Shown: positions 52,033-60,279 of the stretch, piece after piece
Layout of the letters: every line of letters starts with the position of its first letter
Numbering within the stretch: the stretch's first letter is position 1
From: Novosphingobium sp. SCN 66-18
GTDB taxonomy: Bacteria; Pseudomonadota; Alphaproteobacteria; Sphingomonadales; Sphingomonadaceae
DNA: 64,000 bases
Assembly (NCBI GenBank): GCA_001725355.1
Contig: MEGD01000001.1
Coordinates: 248,001 to 312,000, forward strand
Reading direction: 5' to 3'
Made by a program: the position numbers and the translations under genes
The notes under the pieces: model-generated
Told to the model about the DNA's origin: nothing
Database searches by the model: none
What the model saw: only the letters and a program-made list of their open reading frames with translations

Positions 52033-52068
52033 TTCCGTATAATGGAATTGTGATTCCGAAATTCGGAA
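52033..52068. promoter_or_regulatory. Tandem IclR-type operators before the receptor operon
   Basis: Two 15-bp elements of one design lie 21 bp apart, that is two helical turns: TTCCGTATAATGGAA (52033-52047) and the perfect dyad TTCCGAAATTCGGAA (52054-52068). They sit just upstream of the -35 box at 52074, a position suiting activation or blocking by an IclR-family dimer of dimers. Confidence 0.6.
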
Positions 52069-52073
52069 CGCCC

Positions 52074-52102
52074 TTGACCGTTGATTTATCAACATGCTCT
52101 AT
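52074..52102 (+). promoter_or_regulatory. Promoter of the receptor/dioxygenase operon with embedded palindrome
   Basis: TTGACC (52074-52079) and CTCTAT (52097-52102) are 17 bp apart. The spacer contains the palindrome GTTGATTTATCAAC (52080-52093), with the same GTTGA/TCAAC half-sites as at 50083-50096. A protein bound there would block RNA polymerase. Confidence 0.55.
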
Positions 52103-52152
52103 ACCTCCCGTAGGCCGGGACAAAGATGGCCGCAACAAGGGGAGATGGACGA

Positions 52153-54609
52153 ATGGCGCGTGGTGCTATGTTACGGGCGGCCGGTGGTTCGGTGATGGCT
52201 CTTGCCGGCGCGATGCTCTGGGCAGGGCCGGGATTCGCACAGGAAGCTCCGGACAACACGGCCAAGGGCAAGGATCCTGCGGCCGAGGAAATCATCGTCA
52301 CCGCACAGTTCCGCGACCAGAAGCTGCAGGACGTGCCGATCGCCATCACGGCGATGAGCGGCGCCATGCTGGAACAGCGCGGCCAGACCAACCTCGTCGA
52401 TCTGGGCGGCAAGGCCCCGAACGTGACGCTCCGGACGGCTTCGGCGAACTTCGGCCCTGCCGTCGTCGCCTATATTCGCGGCGTTGGCCAGCGCGATACC
52501 TCGTTCGCGCTCGAACCGGGCGTGGGCATCTATGTCGACGACGTCTATCTGCCGACGATGCAGGGATCGATGCTGAGCCTCATCGATCTTGACCGCATCG
52601 AAATCCTGCGTGGTCCGCAGGGAACGCTCGCCGGCCAGAATTCGATCGGCGGCGCGATCAAGCTCTATTCCAAGAAGCCCGACGGTTCGAACGACGGCTA
52701 CCTGTCGGCGACCTATGGCAGCTACAACCGCATGGAGCTGCGCGGCGCGGCGAATTTCACGGTGGTGCCGGACAAGCTCTTCGCCCGCCTTTCGGGCGTT
52801 GCCGTCAAGAAGGACGGTTACGTCACCCGCTATGACTATGCCTGCACCCATCCCGGCAGCACGCTGCCCAGCATGGTGGCCGCCGACAAGTGCAAGCTGG
52901 GCACCGAGGGCGGCAAGGAATACGTCGCCGGCCGGCTCGCGCTGCGCTGGCAGGCTTCCAGCCGGGTGACGGTGGACCTTGCGGCGGACGTGACGCGCGA
53001 CAACAGCGAGGTCGGCCCCGCAACGCTGCTCTACGTCGGTCGCCAGGCGGTCCCCGGCGCAACGCTGACCGGCGTGGCGACGCCGCCATCCTCGGCCTAT
53101 GTGCTCAATGGCAACGTCTTCGGCACGGCATCGGGTTCGCCCTACATCTCGTATTCGCCCTACGGGAACTACGCGCAGGATACGTTCACCAAGAGCCCCT
53201 TTGTCAGCTACGAAAACTATACCGAGGTCACCCCGCGCGATGGTTCGGGCACGTGGTCCGCGCCGCTCAAGGGCTTGATCAACAGCTGGGGCGTTTCGGG
53301 CACGATCACGGCGGAACTGACCGACAACCTCAACCTCACCTCGATCACCGCCTATCGCAAGTTCGACGGCAACTATTCGTCGGGTGACAGTTCGCCGTTC
53401 AACACCGGGCTACAGGCGAACCGCGTCTATAACCACCAGTTCAGCCAGGAACTGCGCCTGTCCGCCAAGATTGGCGACATGGTCAACCTCACCGTCGGCG
53501 GGTTCTATCTGGACAGGACCAGCCGCAACCGGTCGCGCGTCACGCTGCCGACGCTGAACTTCATCGAGGACAACACGATTCCGGCCAAGACCAAGGCCGT
53601 GTTCGCCAACGCCGAAGTTTCGCCGCTGGCGCGGCTGACCATCTTGGGCGGCATCCGCTACACCGACCAGAGCAAGACCTTCATCTATGGGCGTGAGGGC
53701 ATTCCCGGCTCGTCCACCGGTGGCGCCGTTCCGGCTTCGCTGGCGCCGCTCAACGGGCTGTCGCGCGAGTTCTCGGGCAGCCGGGTCGATTACCGGCTTG
53801 GCGCGCAGTACCACCTGACCGACGCGATCATGGGCTATGCCCAGTTCTCGACCGGCTTCAAGGGTGGCGGTATCAACCCCCGGCCTTTCTTCCCGGCCCA
53901 GGCCCTGCCGCACAATCCGGAAACGCTGAAGGCCTATGAAATCGGCCTCAAGAGCGAATTCCTCGACCATCGCGTGCGCCTCAACGCATCGGCGTTTATC
54001 AACAAGTACAACGACATCCTGGTGACGGTCTCGAACTGCCCGGTGGCGGTGGGCATCCCGGCCGCGCCGTGCGCGCTGCCGCTCAACGCCGGCAAGGCGA
54101 CGATCAAGGGCTTCGAGGCCGAGCTGGCGCTGCGTCCGGTGCAGGGCCTCTCGATCGACGCGTCGCTCGCCTACCTCCACTTCAAGTACGATTCGATCAG
54201 CGCGATCGCGGCCAGCGCCGGCATCGGTCTGGAGGACAAGGGCGTTTACATCTCGCCCTGGCAGTGGAGCCTTGGCGCACAATACGAGTTCGATCTGGGC
54301 AAGGCCGGCACAATCATTCCCCGCATCGACGTCAACCATGAGGATGCGTTCGAACGCAATGCCAACAACGTCGATGCGGCGACCGGCGGCAAGGACATTT
54401 TCGGCGTGATCCCCAGCCGCACGCTGGTCAACGCCCGCGTGGCCTACGCGACGGCGGAGAAGGATTGGGAACTGGCGGTGGAAGTCCGCAATCTTACCAA
54501 CAAGCTCTATTATTCCGACATTTTCGACAATCGCGGATCGACCAACTCGATCCAGGGCGTTCCCGGTGAACCGCGCACCTGGGCCGTCACGCTCAAGCGC
54601 CGTTTCTAG
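52153..54609 (+). CDS. TonB-dependent outer-membrane receptor of the 50-60 kb catabolic locus
   Basis: An 818-residue receptor. Signal peptide about residues 1-32 (ends PGFAQEAP), TonB-box-like EEIIVTAQFRDQKLQDVPI, plug with RIEILRGPQGTLAGQNSIGG (Ala where most relatives have Phe), barrel ending TWAVTLKRRF with terminal Phe. ATG at 52153 follows GGGGAGATGGACGA; an ATG at 52126 would add nine residues before the signal peptide. First gene of a rightward operon with two TauD-type dioxygenases, a ThDP enzyme and an MFS carrier. Substrate unknown. Regulated by the tandem IclR-type sites upstream, by inference. Confidence 0.95.
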   Translation: MARGAMLRAAGGSVMALAGAMLWAGPGFAQEAPDNTAKGKDPAAEEIIVTAQFRDQKLQDVPIAITAMSGAMLEQRGQTNLVDLGGKAPNVTLRTASANFGPAVVAYIRGVGQRDTSFALEPGVGIYVDDVYLPTMQGSMLSLIDLDRIEILRGPQGTLAGQNSIGGAIKLYSKKPDGSNDGYLSATYGSYNRMELRGAANFTVVPDKLFARLSGVAVKKDGYVTRYDYACTHPGSTLPSMVAADKCKLGTEGGKEYVAGRLALRWQASSRVTVDLAADVTRDNSEVGPATLLYVGRQAVPGATLTGVATPPSSAYVLNGNVFGTASGSPYISYSPYGNYAQDTFTKSPFVSYENYTEVTPRDGSGTWSAPLKGLINSWGVSGTITAELTDNLNLTSITAYRKFDGNYSSGDSSPFNTGLQANRVYNHQFSQELRLSAKIGDMVNLTVGGFYLDRTSRNRSRVTLPTLNFIEDNTIPAKTKAVFANAEVSPLARLTILGGIRYTDQSKTFIYGREGIPGSSTGGAVPASLAPLNGLSREFSGSRVDYRLGAQYHLTDAIMGYAQFSTGFKGGGINPRPFFPAQALPHNPETLKAYEIGLKSEFLDHRVRLNASAFINKYNDILVTVSNCPVAVGIPAAPCALPLNAGKATIKGFEAELALRPVQGLSIDASLAYLHFKYDSISAIAASAGIGLEDKGVYISPWQWSLGAQYEFDLGKAGTIIPRIDVNHEDAFERNANNVDAATGGKDIFGVIPSRTLVNARVAYATAEKDWELAVEVRNLTNKLYYSDIFDNRGSTNSIQGVPGEPRTWAVTLKRRF

Positions 54610-54622
54610 GAACGGCTGATGC

Positions 54623-54654
54623 GGCGAAGGACGGCCTGTGGGTCGTCCTTCGCC
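54623..54654 (+). terminator. Strong hairpin between receptor and first dioxygenase
   Basis: GGCGAAGGACG (54623-54633) and CGTCCTTCGCC (54644-54654) pair perfectly over 11 bp with a 10-nt loop, 13 bases after the receptor stop. No T-run follows, so partial termination or mRNA end protection is more likely than full termination. Confidence 0.65.
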
Positions 54655-54705
54655 GGACATCCGGCCCGGTCGGAGACCGGCGACCCGCACTATCGCAGGA
54701 AAGGA

Positions 54706-55683
54706 ATGACCGTGTCGTCTCGACCCGTTGCCAACCCCGCCGTTCCGGCCACCGAAACTCCCGCCGGAACCCCCATCGTCGCCGGCCTGCCGATGCCCGA
54801 ATTTCGCAGGATCGGCGTCGAACCGATCTCGGGCGCCTGCGGCTGCGAGATCACCGGGGTGGACCTGCGCCAGCCGCTTGACGCGGAAACGCTGGCCGAG
54901 GTGATGAAGGCGTTCGAGCAGTTCCTGGTGATCGTCTTCCGCGATCAGGATCTGACGCCGGAACAGCACAAGGCCTTCTCGCGCTATTTCGGCGAATTGA
55001 CCGAACTGCCGCAGGCGCCGACCTATGCCGGCCATCGCGACATGCAGGAAGTGCGCCGCGAAGCGCACGAGCCCGAAAACGTGGTGCCCTCGTTCGAGCA
55101 CTTCCACACCGACAGCCCGTTTCTGCCCACGCCACCCAAATGCATCGTCATGCGCGCGCTGGAAGTGCCGCAGTGGGGCGGGGATACGGCCTTTTCCAAC
55201 GCCTATCTCGTCTATGAGCACTTGTCCGACGGGATGAAGACGCTGCTCGATGGCCTTCAGGTCGTCTATTCGGGCAAGGACATCTGGGCGAAGAACGAGA
55301 AGCTCGCGCCCGACAAGCGGCTGCGCCTGCGCGAAAGCCACGATTTCACCGAGGACCAGCTCGAAAGCATCCACCCGGCGGTGCGCGTCCATCCCGAAAC
55401 CGGGCGCAAGGCGCTGTTCGCCACGAGTGCCTATTTCAAGCGCTTCGTCGGCTGGAGCGAGGACGAAAGCCGGGCCTTGCTGGCCTATCTCCAGAGCCTG
55501 GCGCAGCATCTGCACTACCATTGCCGCATCAAGTGGCAGAAGGACACGCTGATCGTGTGGGACAACCGCTTCACGCTCCATCGCGGGGTCCACGATTTCA
55601 AGTACGAGCGGCGTCATCTGATCCGTACCACCGTGGTGGGCGAACGCCCGCTCGGTCCGGCCGCGCGCCAGACCGGCAACTGA
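54706..55683 (+). CDS. TauD/TfdA-family Fe(II)/2-oxoglutarate dioxygenase A
   Basis: A 325-residue dioxygenase that hydroxylates its substrate while decarboxylating 2-oxoglutarate. The iron triad is His134-x-Asp136 (SFEHFHTDSPF) and His292 (VWDNRFTLHRG); the 2-oxoglutarate Arg is in ERRHLIRTTVVGERP. The start EFRRIGVEPISGACGCEITG and LVIVFRDQDLTPEQH match the TauD/TfdA branch rather than the clavaminate branch. ATG at 54706 follows AGGAAAGG. A Pro/Ala/Thr-rich leader of about 30 residues precedes the domain. It is 25 bp ahead of the ThDP enzyme. The substrate could be an aryloxy acid, sulfonate or similar anion; sequence does not decide. Confidence 0.93.
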   Translation: MTVSSRPVANPAVPATETPAGTPIVAGLPMPEFRRIGVEPISGACGCEITGVDLRQPLDAETLAEVMKAFEQFLVIVFRDQDLTPEQHKAFSRYFGELTELPQAPTYAGHRDMQEVRREAHEPENVVPSFEHFHTDSPFLPTPPKCIVMRALEVPQWGGDTAFSNAYLVYEHLSDGMKTLLDGLQVVYSGKDIWAKNEKLAPDKRLRLRESHDFTEDQLESIHPAVRVHPETGRKALFATSAYFKRFVGWSEDESRALLAYLQSLAQHLHYHCRIKWQKDTLIVWDNRFTLHRGVHDFKYERRHLIRTTVVGERPLGPAARQTGN

Positions 55684-55708
55684 ACCGCGGCGGACACGGA
55701 GAAACGGC

Positions 55709-57337
55709 ATGAAGGTGAGCGCCGCGATCGCGGAAATCCTCAGGCGCGAGGGCGTTGACGTCATTTTCGGCTATCCGCGCAACGCGGTGCTGGAAACGGC
55801 GGCGGCGATCGGCATCCGTCCGGTCATCGTCCGGCAGGAGCGGACCGGCGTACACATGGCCGATGCGCTGTCACGGCTGACGCGCGGTCGCCGCATGGGC
55901 GTGTTCGCGATGCAGCACGGGCCGGGCACCGAGAACGCCTATGGGGGCGTGGCGCAGGCCTATTCGGAAAGCGTGCCGGTGCTGGTGCTGCCGCAGGGCT
56001 ATGCCCGGCGCATCGCCCACGTGCCGGACAACTTCAACGCCTCGATCTCGATGCGCGACGTGACCAAGACGGCGGAGCCGATCCTGCGCGCGGAGGATAC
56101 GCCGGCGGTGCTGCGCCGCGCCTTCTCGGCCTTGCGCAACGGCCGGTTGCGCCCGGCGCTCGTCGAAATGCCATGGGACGTGCTGGCCGAGGAGATTCCG
56201 GGGGAACTGGACTACCGCCCGGTGATCAGCACCCGTTTCGGCCCCGATCCGGCAGCGGTCGAGGCGGTGGCGGACCGGCTCGTCGCCGCGCGGCGGCTGG
56301 TGATCCACGCGGGGCAGGGTGTCCATTGGGCCGAGGCCTATGCCGAACTGCGCGAACTGGCGGAGCTGCTCGGCGCGCCCGTGTCCACCAGTCTGGAAGG
56401 CAAGAGCGCGTTCGACGAAACGCATCCGCTGGCGCTGGGGTCGGGCGGCGCGGCCATCCCCGGCCAGCTTCGCCATTTCCTCGACCGGGCCGACCTGATC
56501 CTCGGCATCGGGTGCAGCCTGTCGGAGACCGCGTTCGGCGTGGCCATGCCCGATCATGTGCCGATCATCCATGCCACGCTCGATCCTGCCGACATCAACA
56601 AGAGTGTGCGCTGCGAAGCGGCGCTGGTGGGCGACGCGCAGCTGACGCTGGCCATGCTGATAGCCGCCTGCCGCGCCCGGCTGGACGCCCCGCGCAATCC
56701 CTCGGCCACCATTGCCGAAATCCGCGAGGTGGAAACCCGCTGGCTGGCGGAATGGCTGCCCCTGCTCGAAAGCGACGACACGCCGCTCAGCCCCTATCGC
56801 GTGCTGTGGGAACTGCAGCGCACGGTGGACGTGGCCAATACGATCATCACCCACGATGCCGGCTCGCCGCGCGACCAACTGACGCCGTTCTGGAAGTCTG
56901 TGACGCCGCCGTCCTACCTGGGCTGGGGCAAGTCGACGCAGCTCGGTTATGGCCTTGGCCTGGCGATGGGCGCCAAGCTTGCCTGTCCCGACAAGCTGTG
57001 CATCAACGTCTGGGGCGATGCCGCCATCGGCTTTACCGGCATGGATTTCGAAACGGCGGCGCGCGAACGGTTGCCGATCCTTTCGATCCTGCTCAACAAC
57101 AGCGCCATGGCCATCGAACTGCCGGTCATGCCGATCGCCACCGAGCGCTATCGCAGCACCGACATATCGGGCGATTATGCCGCCTTCGCCCGCGCGCTGG
57201 GCGGCTATGGCGAGCGGGTGACCACGCCCGACCAGATCGCCCCGGCGATCCGGCGCGGTATTGCCGCGATCGAGGCCGGCCAGCCCGCGCTGATCGAGTT
57301 CATCACGCATACCGAAACGAGAGCTTCGCGCCTGTGA
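55709..57337 (+). CDS. Thiamine-diphosphate-dependent enzyme (acetolactate synthase/benzoylformate decarboxylase superfamily)
   Basis: A 542-residue three-domain ThDP enzyme. The N-terminal Pyr domain has the activating Glu44 in VIVRQERTGVHMADAL; the central domain contains the LVIHAGQGVHWAEAYAEL segment. The C-terminal PP domain shows GWGKSTQLGYGLGLAMGAKL and the cofactor motif INVWGDAAIGFTGMDFETAA ... LLNNSAMA (GD-x-N-N type). It opens with SAAIAEILRREGVDVIFGYP as carboligases and decarboxylases do. The FAD-site pattern of true acetolactate synthase is not evident. The reaction is unknown; with dioxygenases on both sides a decarboxylation or C-C cleavage of a 2-oxo or 2-hydroxyacyl intermediate is plausible. 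Its stop overlaps the next gene's GTG. Confidence 0.9.
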   Translation: MKVSAAIAEILRREGVDVIFGYPRNAVLETAAAIGIRPVIVRQERTGVHMADALSRLTRGRRMGVFAMQHGPGTENAYGGVAQAYSESVPVLVLPQGYARRIAHVPDNFNASISMRDVTKTAEPILRAEDTPAVLRRAFSALRNGRLRPALVEMPWDVLAEEIPGELDYRPVISTRFGPDPAAVEAVADRLVAARRLVIHAGQGVHWAEAYAELRELAELLGAPVSTSLEGKSAFDETHPLALGSGGAAIPGQLRHFLDRADLILGIGCSLSETAFGVAMPDHVPIIHATLDPADINKSVRCEAALVGDAQLTLAMLIAACRARLDAPRNPSATIAEIREVETRWLAEWLPLLESDDTPLSPYRVLWELQRTVDVANTIITHDAGSPRDQLTPFWKSVTPPSYLGWGKSTQLGYGLGLAMGAKLACPDKLCINVWGDAAIGFTGMDFETAARERLPILSILLNNSAMAIELPVMPIATERYRSTDISGDYAAFARALGGYGERVTTPDQIAPAIRRGIAAIEAGQPALIEFITHTETRASRL

Positions 57338-58233
57338 CCGCAGTGGTACCGCGTCGCGGCCTGTCGGCCGGGGAACGCCATGCGTTTGCCGCCGGTGAGG
57401 AAGCGGCGCTGGCGGCCCTGCGGGTCGATCTGCGCGCGGCGTTTACGCAGGGCGCGCGGGCGATTGTGGTCGAAACCGGCGATCCCTCGGTTGTGGGGGA
57501 AGATGGCTTCGCCGAGCGCCTGCTGATGATGGGCCGCTGGCTGGGCACGCCATCGATCCAGTCTCCGCAAGGAGAACGCGTTGCGCGGGTGGAGCGGCGG
57601 CCGGGCGATGCGCAGGCGCGCGGCACGCATTCCGATCTCGAACTGGCGCCGCATACCGATCTGCACGATATTCTGGCGCTGGGCACGGTGCGCGAGGCGG
57701 CGCGGGGCGGAGATTCGTTTCTGGTACGCGCGGCGGACCTGCACGACGCGGTTCGGCAGCGAATGCCGCATCATCTGCCGGCGCTGCGCGAGGGGTATTT
57801 TTTCGGCACCAATCCGGTGCTCCGCTCACGCGCGCCGGTCAGCGCCAGCGAGGTTCCGGTTTTCGCGGGCGATGGCGACGGGGTGCAGTGCTGCTTCAAC
57901 CCCTATTTCCTGCAGGCCGCCGCGCAAGCGCGCGGGGAAGCGCTTCCGCCTGCGTTTGCCGATGCCGTCACCGATCTGCGCGCGCTGGCGCTGGAACTGG
58001 CGATGACCGCGCAATTCCGGCTCTCGCCCGGCGACGTGGTGCTGTGGCACAACTGGTCGTGGCTGCACGGACGCACCGCGTTCGAGGACGATCCGGAGCA
58101 GCGCAGGCTGTTGCTGCGCCTGTGGCTGCGGTCGGACCTGTGCCACCCGGCCGACATCCGCTTTGCCGAGCGGTCGGTGGCCATCGACGACGATCATGAA
58201 CGCACCCGGCGCGAAGGGATGAGGGTAGAATGA
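57334..58233 (+). CDS. TauD/TfdA-family dioxygenase B
   Basis: A 299-residue member of the TauD/clavaminate-synthase-like superfamily. The iron ligands are His107-x-Asp109 (LELAPHTDLHD) and a distal His in NWSWLHGRTAF; an Arg in EQRRLLLRLWLRSD can bind 2-oxoglutarate. It is only distantly similar to dioxygenase A: the N-terminal domain lacks the VFRDQ block and begins RRGLSAGERHAFAAGEEAAL. GTG at 57334 overlaps the ThDP enzyme stop (GTGA) and the gene ends overlapping the MFS start (ATGA), so three genes are translationally coupled. It may act on the product of A or on a second pathway intermediate. Confidence 0.88.
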   Translation: MTAVVPRRGLSAGERHAFAAGEEAALAALRVDLRAAFTQGARAIVVETGDPSVVGEDGFAERLLMMGRWLGTPSIQSPQGERVARVERRPGDAQARGTHSDLELAPHTDLHDILALGTVREAARGGDSFLVRAADLHDAVRQRMPHHLPALREGYFFGTNPVLRSRAPVSASEVPVFAGDGDGVQCCFNPYFLQAAAQARGEALPPAFADAVTDLRALALELAMTAQFRLSPGDVVLWHNWSWLHGRTAFEDDPEQRRLLLRLWLRSDLCHPADIRFAERSVAIDDDHERTRREGMRVE

Positions 58234-59537
58234 GCGCGATCGAGGAATCCGGCAAGGAACCCGGCCAGGAAACCGGCGAAGAGAACGCGACGTGGCCGTG
58301 GTCGGCCACCTGGCCGCTGTTCATCCTGACGCTCATTTCCGTGTTCAACTACCTCGACCGGGCGTTGCTGGGGCTGGTGCTGCCGATGATCAAGCGCGAG
58401 TTCGGCGTGTCCGACACCGCGCTGGGCCTCGCCACCGGCCTCGCGTTCATTTTCCTCTATTCGCTGCTGGGCCTGCCGATCGCCTGGCTGGCGGACCGGT
58501 TCAACCGCCGCAATATCATCGCCATCGGGCTGGGCTTCTGGAGCCTGATGACGGTGCTGACCGGCTTCGTCACCAGCATCTGGCAACTGGCCATCGCGCG
58601 CTTCCTGATGGGCGCGGGCGAAGCCTGCGGGCTGCCGCCGTCGAATTCGATCATCGCCGACCTGTTCCACCCGCGCCGGCGGCCGCTGGCGCTGGCGATC
58701 TTCGGTACGGCCAACTCGATCGCCTTCATCGTGTTCTTTCCGATCGCCGGCTGGATCGCGCAGAACCACGGCTGGCGCGCGATGTTCGTGGCGATGGGCG
58801 TGCCCGGCATGATCGTGGCGCTACTGCTTCTGCTGACCGTGCGCGAGCCCGCGCGCAAGGCGCCGCCGCGCGAACGCGAGCGGTTGTCGGCCACGCAGAT
58901 ATTCGCCGACATCCGGACGCTGTTTGCCGACAAGTGCTACGCCTGGATTTTCGCGGGCGTTACCCTGATGGGGGCTAACGTCTGGGCCGCCGGGGCTTGG
59001 ACGCCGACGTTCTTTTCGCGCGTGCATCACATGGGCCTGGCCGAGATTGCCGGCACGATCGGGCCGACGCGCGGCTTCATCGGCGCGGCGGGCGTGCTGT
59101 GCGGCGGGCTGCTGATCGACCGGCTGCCCGCCAGCCGCATCCGCTGGCGGCTGGCCGTGCCCGCGCTGGCCTGCCTGCTGGCGGGGCCGGCCGAAGCGGT
59201 GTTCCTGCTCGGTTCGGATCGCGCCGTCTGGTTCGCCGCCTTCGCGCTGACCAGCTTCGTCACCCTGATCCACCAGGGGCCGGTCTATGCCGCCACGGTC
59301 AACATCGTGCCCGAGCGCCAGCGCGCGCTCGCCATCGCGCTGCTGCTGTTCGGCGCCAGCTTCATCGGCAATGTGGTGGGGCCAAGCGCTGTCGGCTTCG
59401 TCACCGATCTGCTGACGCCGCGCTATGGCGACATGGCGATCCGGCATTCGATGCTGATCATCGCGGTCACGCCCGTCCTCACCGCCGCCTGCCTGATGCG
59501 CGCGGCCCGGCTCTATGGCGAGCGGGCGCACGGATAG
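58230..59537 (+). CDS. MFS transporter of the 50-60 kb locus (Spinster-like)
   Basis: A 435-residue twelve-helix major facilitator. A hydrophilic, Glu-rich tail of about 25 residues leads into FILTLISVFNYLDRALLGLV, then KREFGVSDTALGLATGLAFI, motif A as AWLADRFNRRNIIAIGLGFW and FLMGAGEACGLPPSNSIIAD. This opening is shared with the Spinster-like MFS at 12134-13453. It overlaps dioxygenase B by four bases and should carry the pathway substrate across the inner membrane after the TonB receptor. Confidence 0.92.
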   Translation: MSAIEESGKEPGQETGEENATWPWSATWPLFILTLISVFNYLDRALLGLVLPMIKREFGVSDTALGLATGLAFIFLYSLLGLPIAWLADRFNRRNIIAIGLGFWSLMTVLTGFVTSIWQLAIARFLMGAGEACGLPPSNSIIADLFHPRRRPLALAIFGTANSIAFIVFFPIAGWIAQNHGWRAMFVAMGVPGMIVALLLLLTVREPARKAPPRERERLSATQIFADIRTLFADKCYAWIFAGVTLMGANVWAAGAWTPTFFSRVHHMGLAEIAGTIGPTRGFIGAAGVLCGGLLIDRLPASRIRWRLAVPALACLLAGPAEAVFLLGSDRAVWFAAFALTSFVTLIHQGPVYAATVNIVPERQRALAIALLLFGASFIGNVVGPSAVGFVTDLLTPRYGDMAIRHSMLIIAVTPVLTAACLMRAARLYGERAHG

Positions 59538-59566
59538 GTCGCAGCGGTTTTCTGCCCACCGACATT

Positions 59567-59615
59567 GCCGGATGGCTCGCGAGGCGACATGATCGCCCGG
59601 AAGGAGGCATCCGGC
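59567..59615 (+). promoter_or_regulatory. Hairpin enclosing the ribosome-binding site of the DsbA-like gene
   Basis: GCCGGATG (59567-59574) and CATCCGGC (59608-59615) pair perfectly; the loop contains the Shine-Dalgarno AAGGAGG (59601-59607), and the right arm lies between it and the ATG at 59617. Folding would hinder initiation, so translation may be conditional. Confidence 0.35.
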
Positions 59616-59616
59616 C

Positions 59617-60273
59617 ATGTCCGCGTTCCCACCCGCGACCACGCCCGCCACGTTCTATTTCGATCTGGTGTCGCCGTTCGCGTACCTGATGTGGAAGCAG
59701 TTGCGGCGGAACGCCACCCTGGCGTTGCGGCCCGAACCCGTCCTGTTGGGCGGCCTGCTCCAGCACTGGGGGCAACTGGGGCCAGCCGAAGTGCCGCCCA
59801 AGCGCATCCAGATCTACCGCATGTGCCAGTGGCTTGCCGATCGGCACGGCATTCCGTTCCGCTTCCCCGATGTTCACCCGTTCCGCTCGATCGAGGCGCT
59901 GCGCCTGCTGGTCGCGCTCGATGCGCGGGTGGATGCGGTGGACGCCCTGTTCGATGCGGTGTTCCGCGATGGCCTGGACCTTGGCGATCCGGCCAATCTG
60001 GAAGCGTTCGGCCGGGCGCTGGGGCTGGACCGCGTGGCGGCGGTACTCGCCGCGCCCACGGTAAAGGACCGTCTGCGCGCCAATACCGAGGCTGCCATCG
60101 CGCGGGGCGTTTTCGGCGTGCCGACGGTGGAAGTGGGCGCGGAACTTTTCTGGGGGTTCGACACGATCGGGATGATCGACGATTATCTGGCCAATCCCGC
60201 ACTGTTTCGAGGCCCCGCGATGGCCCGGCTGGAAGGGCTGGGCTACGGCGTGCCGCGCCGGACGAACGGATAG
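59617..60273 (+). CDS. DsbA-family protein resembling 2-hydroxychromene-2-carboxylate isomerase
   Basis: A 218-residue thioredoxin-fold, glutathione-transferase-kappa-like protein. It begins with TFYFDLVSPFAYLMWKQL, where the Ser of SPFAYL takes the place of the DsbA cysteine as in HCCA isomerases. Other family blocks are the YRMCQWLADRHGIPFRFP region, ANTEAAIARGVFGVPTVEV (cis-Pro) and LFWGFDTIGMIDDYL. HCCA isomerases use glutathione to isomerise ring-fission products of polycyclic aromatics. It follows the MFS gene by 79 bp with a strong AAGGAGG. It ends 6 bp from the convergent GGDEF-EAL gene. Role in the locus inferred. Confidence 0.88.
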   Translation: MSAFPPATTPATFYFDLVSPFAYLMWKQLRRNATLALRPEPVLLGGLLQHWGQLGPAEVPPKRIQIYRMCQWLADRHGIPFRFPDVHPFRSIEALRLLVALDARVDAVDALFDAVFRDGLDLGDPANLEAFGRALGLDRVAAVLAAPTVKDRLRANTEAAIARGVFGVPTVEVGAELFWGFDTIGMIDDYLANPALFRGPAMARLEGLGYGVPRRTNG

Positions 60274-60279
60274 GGCCTA

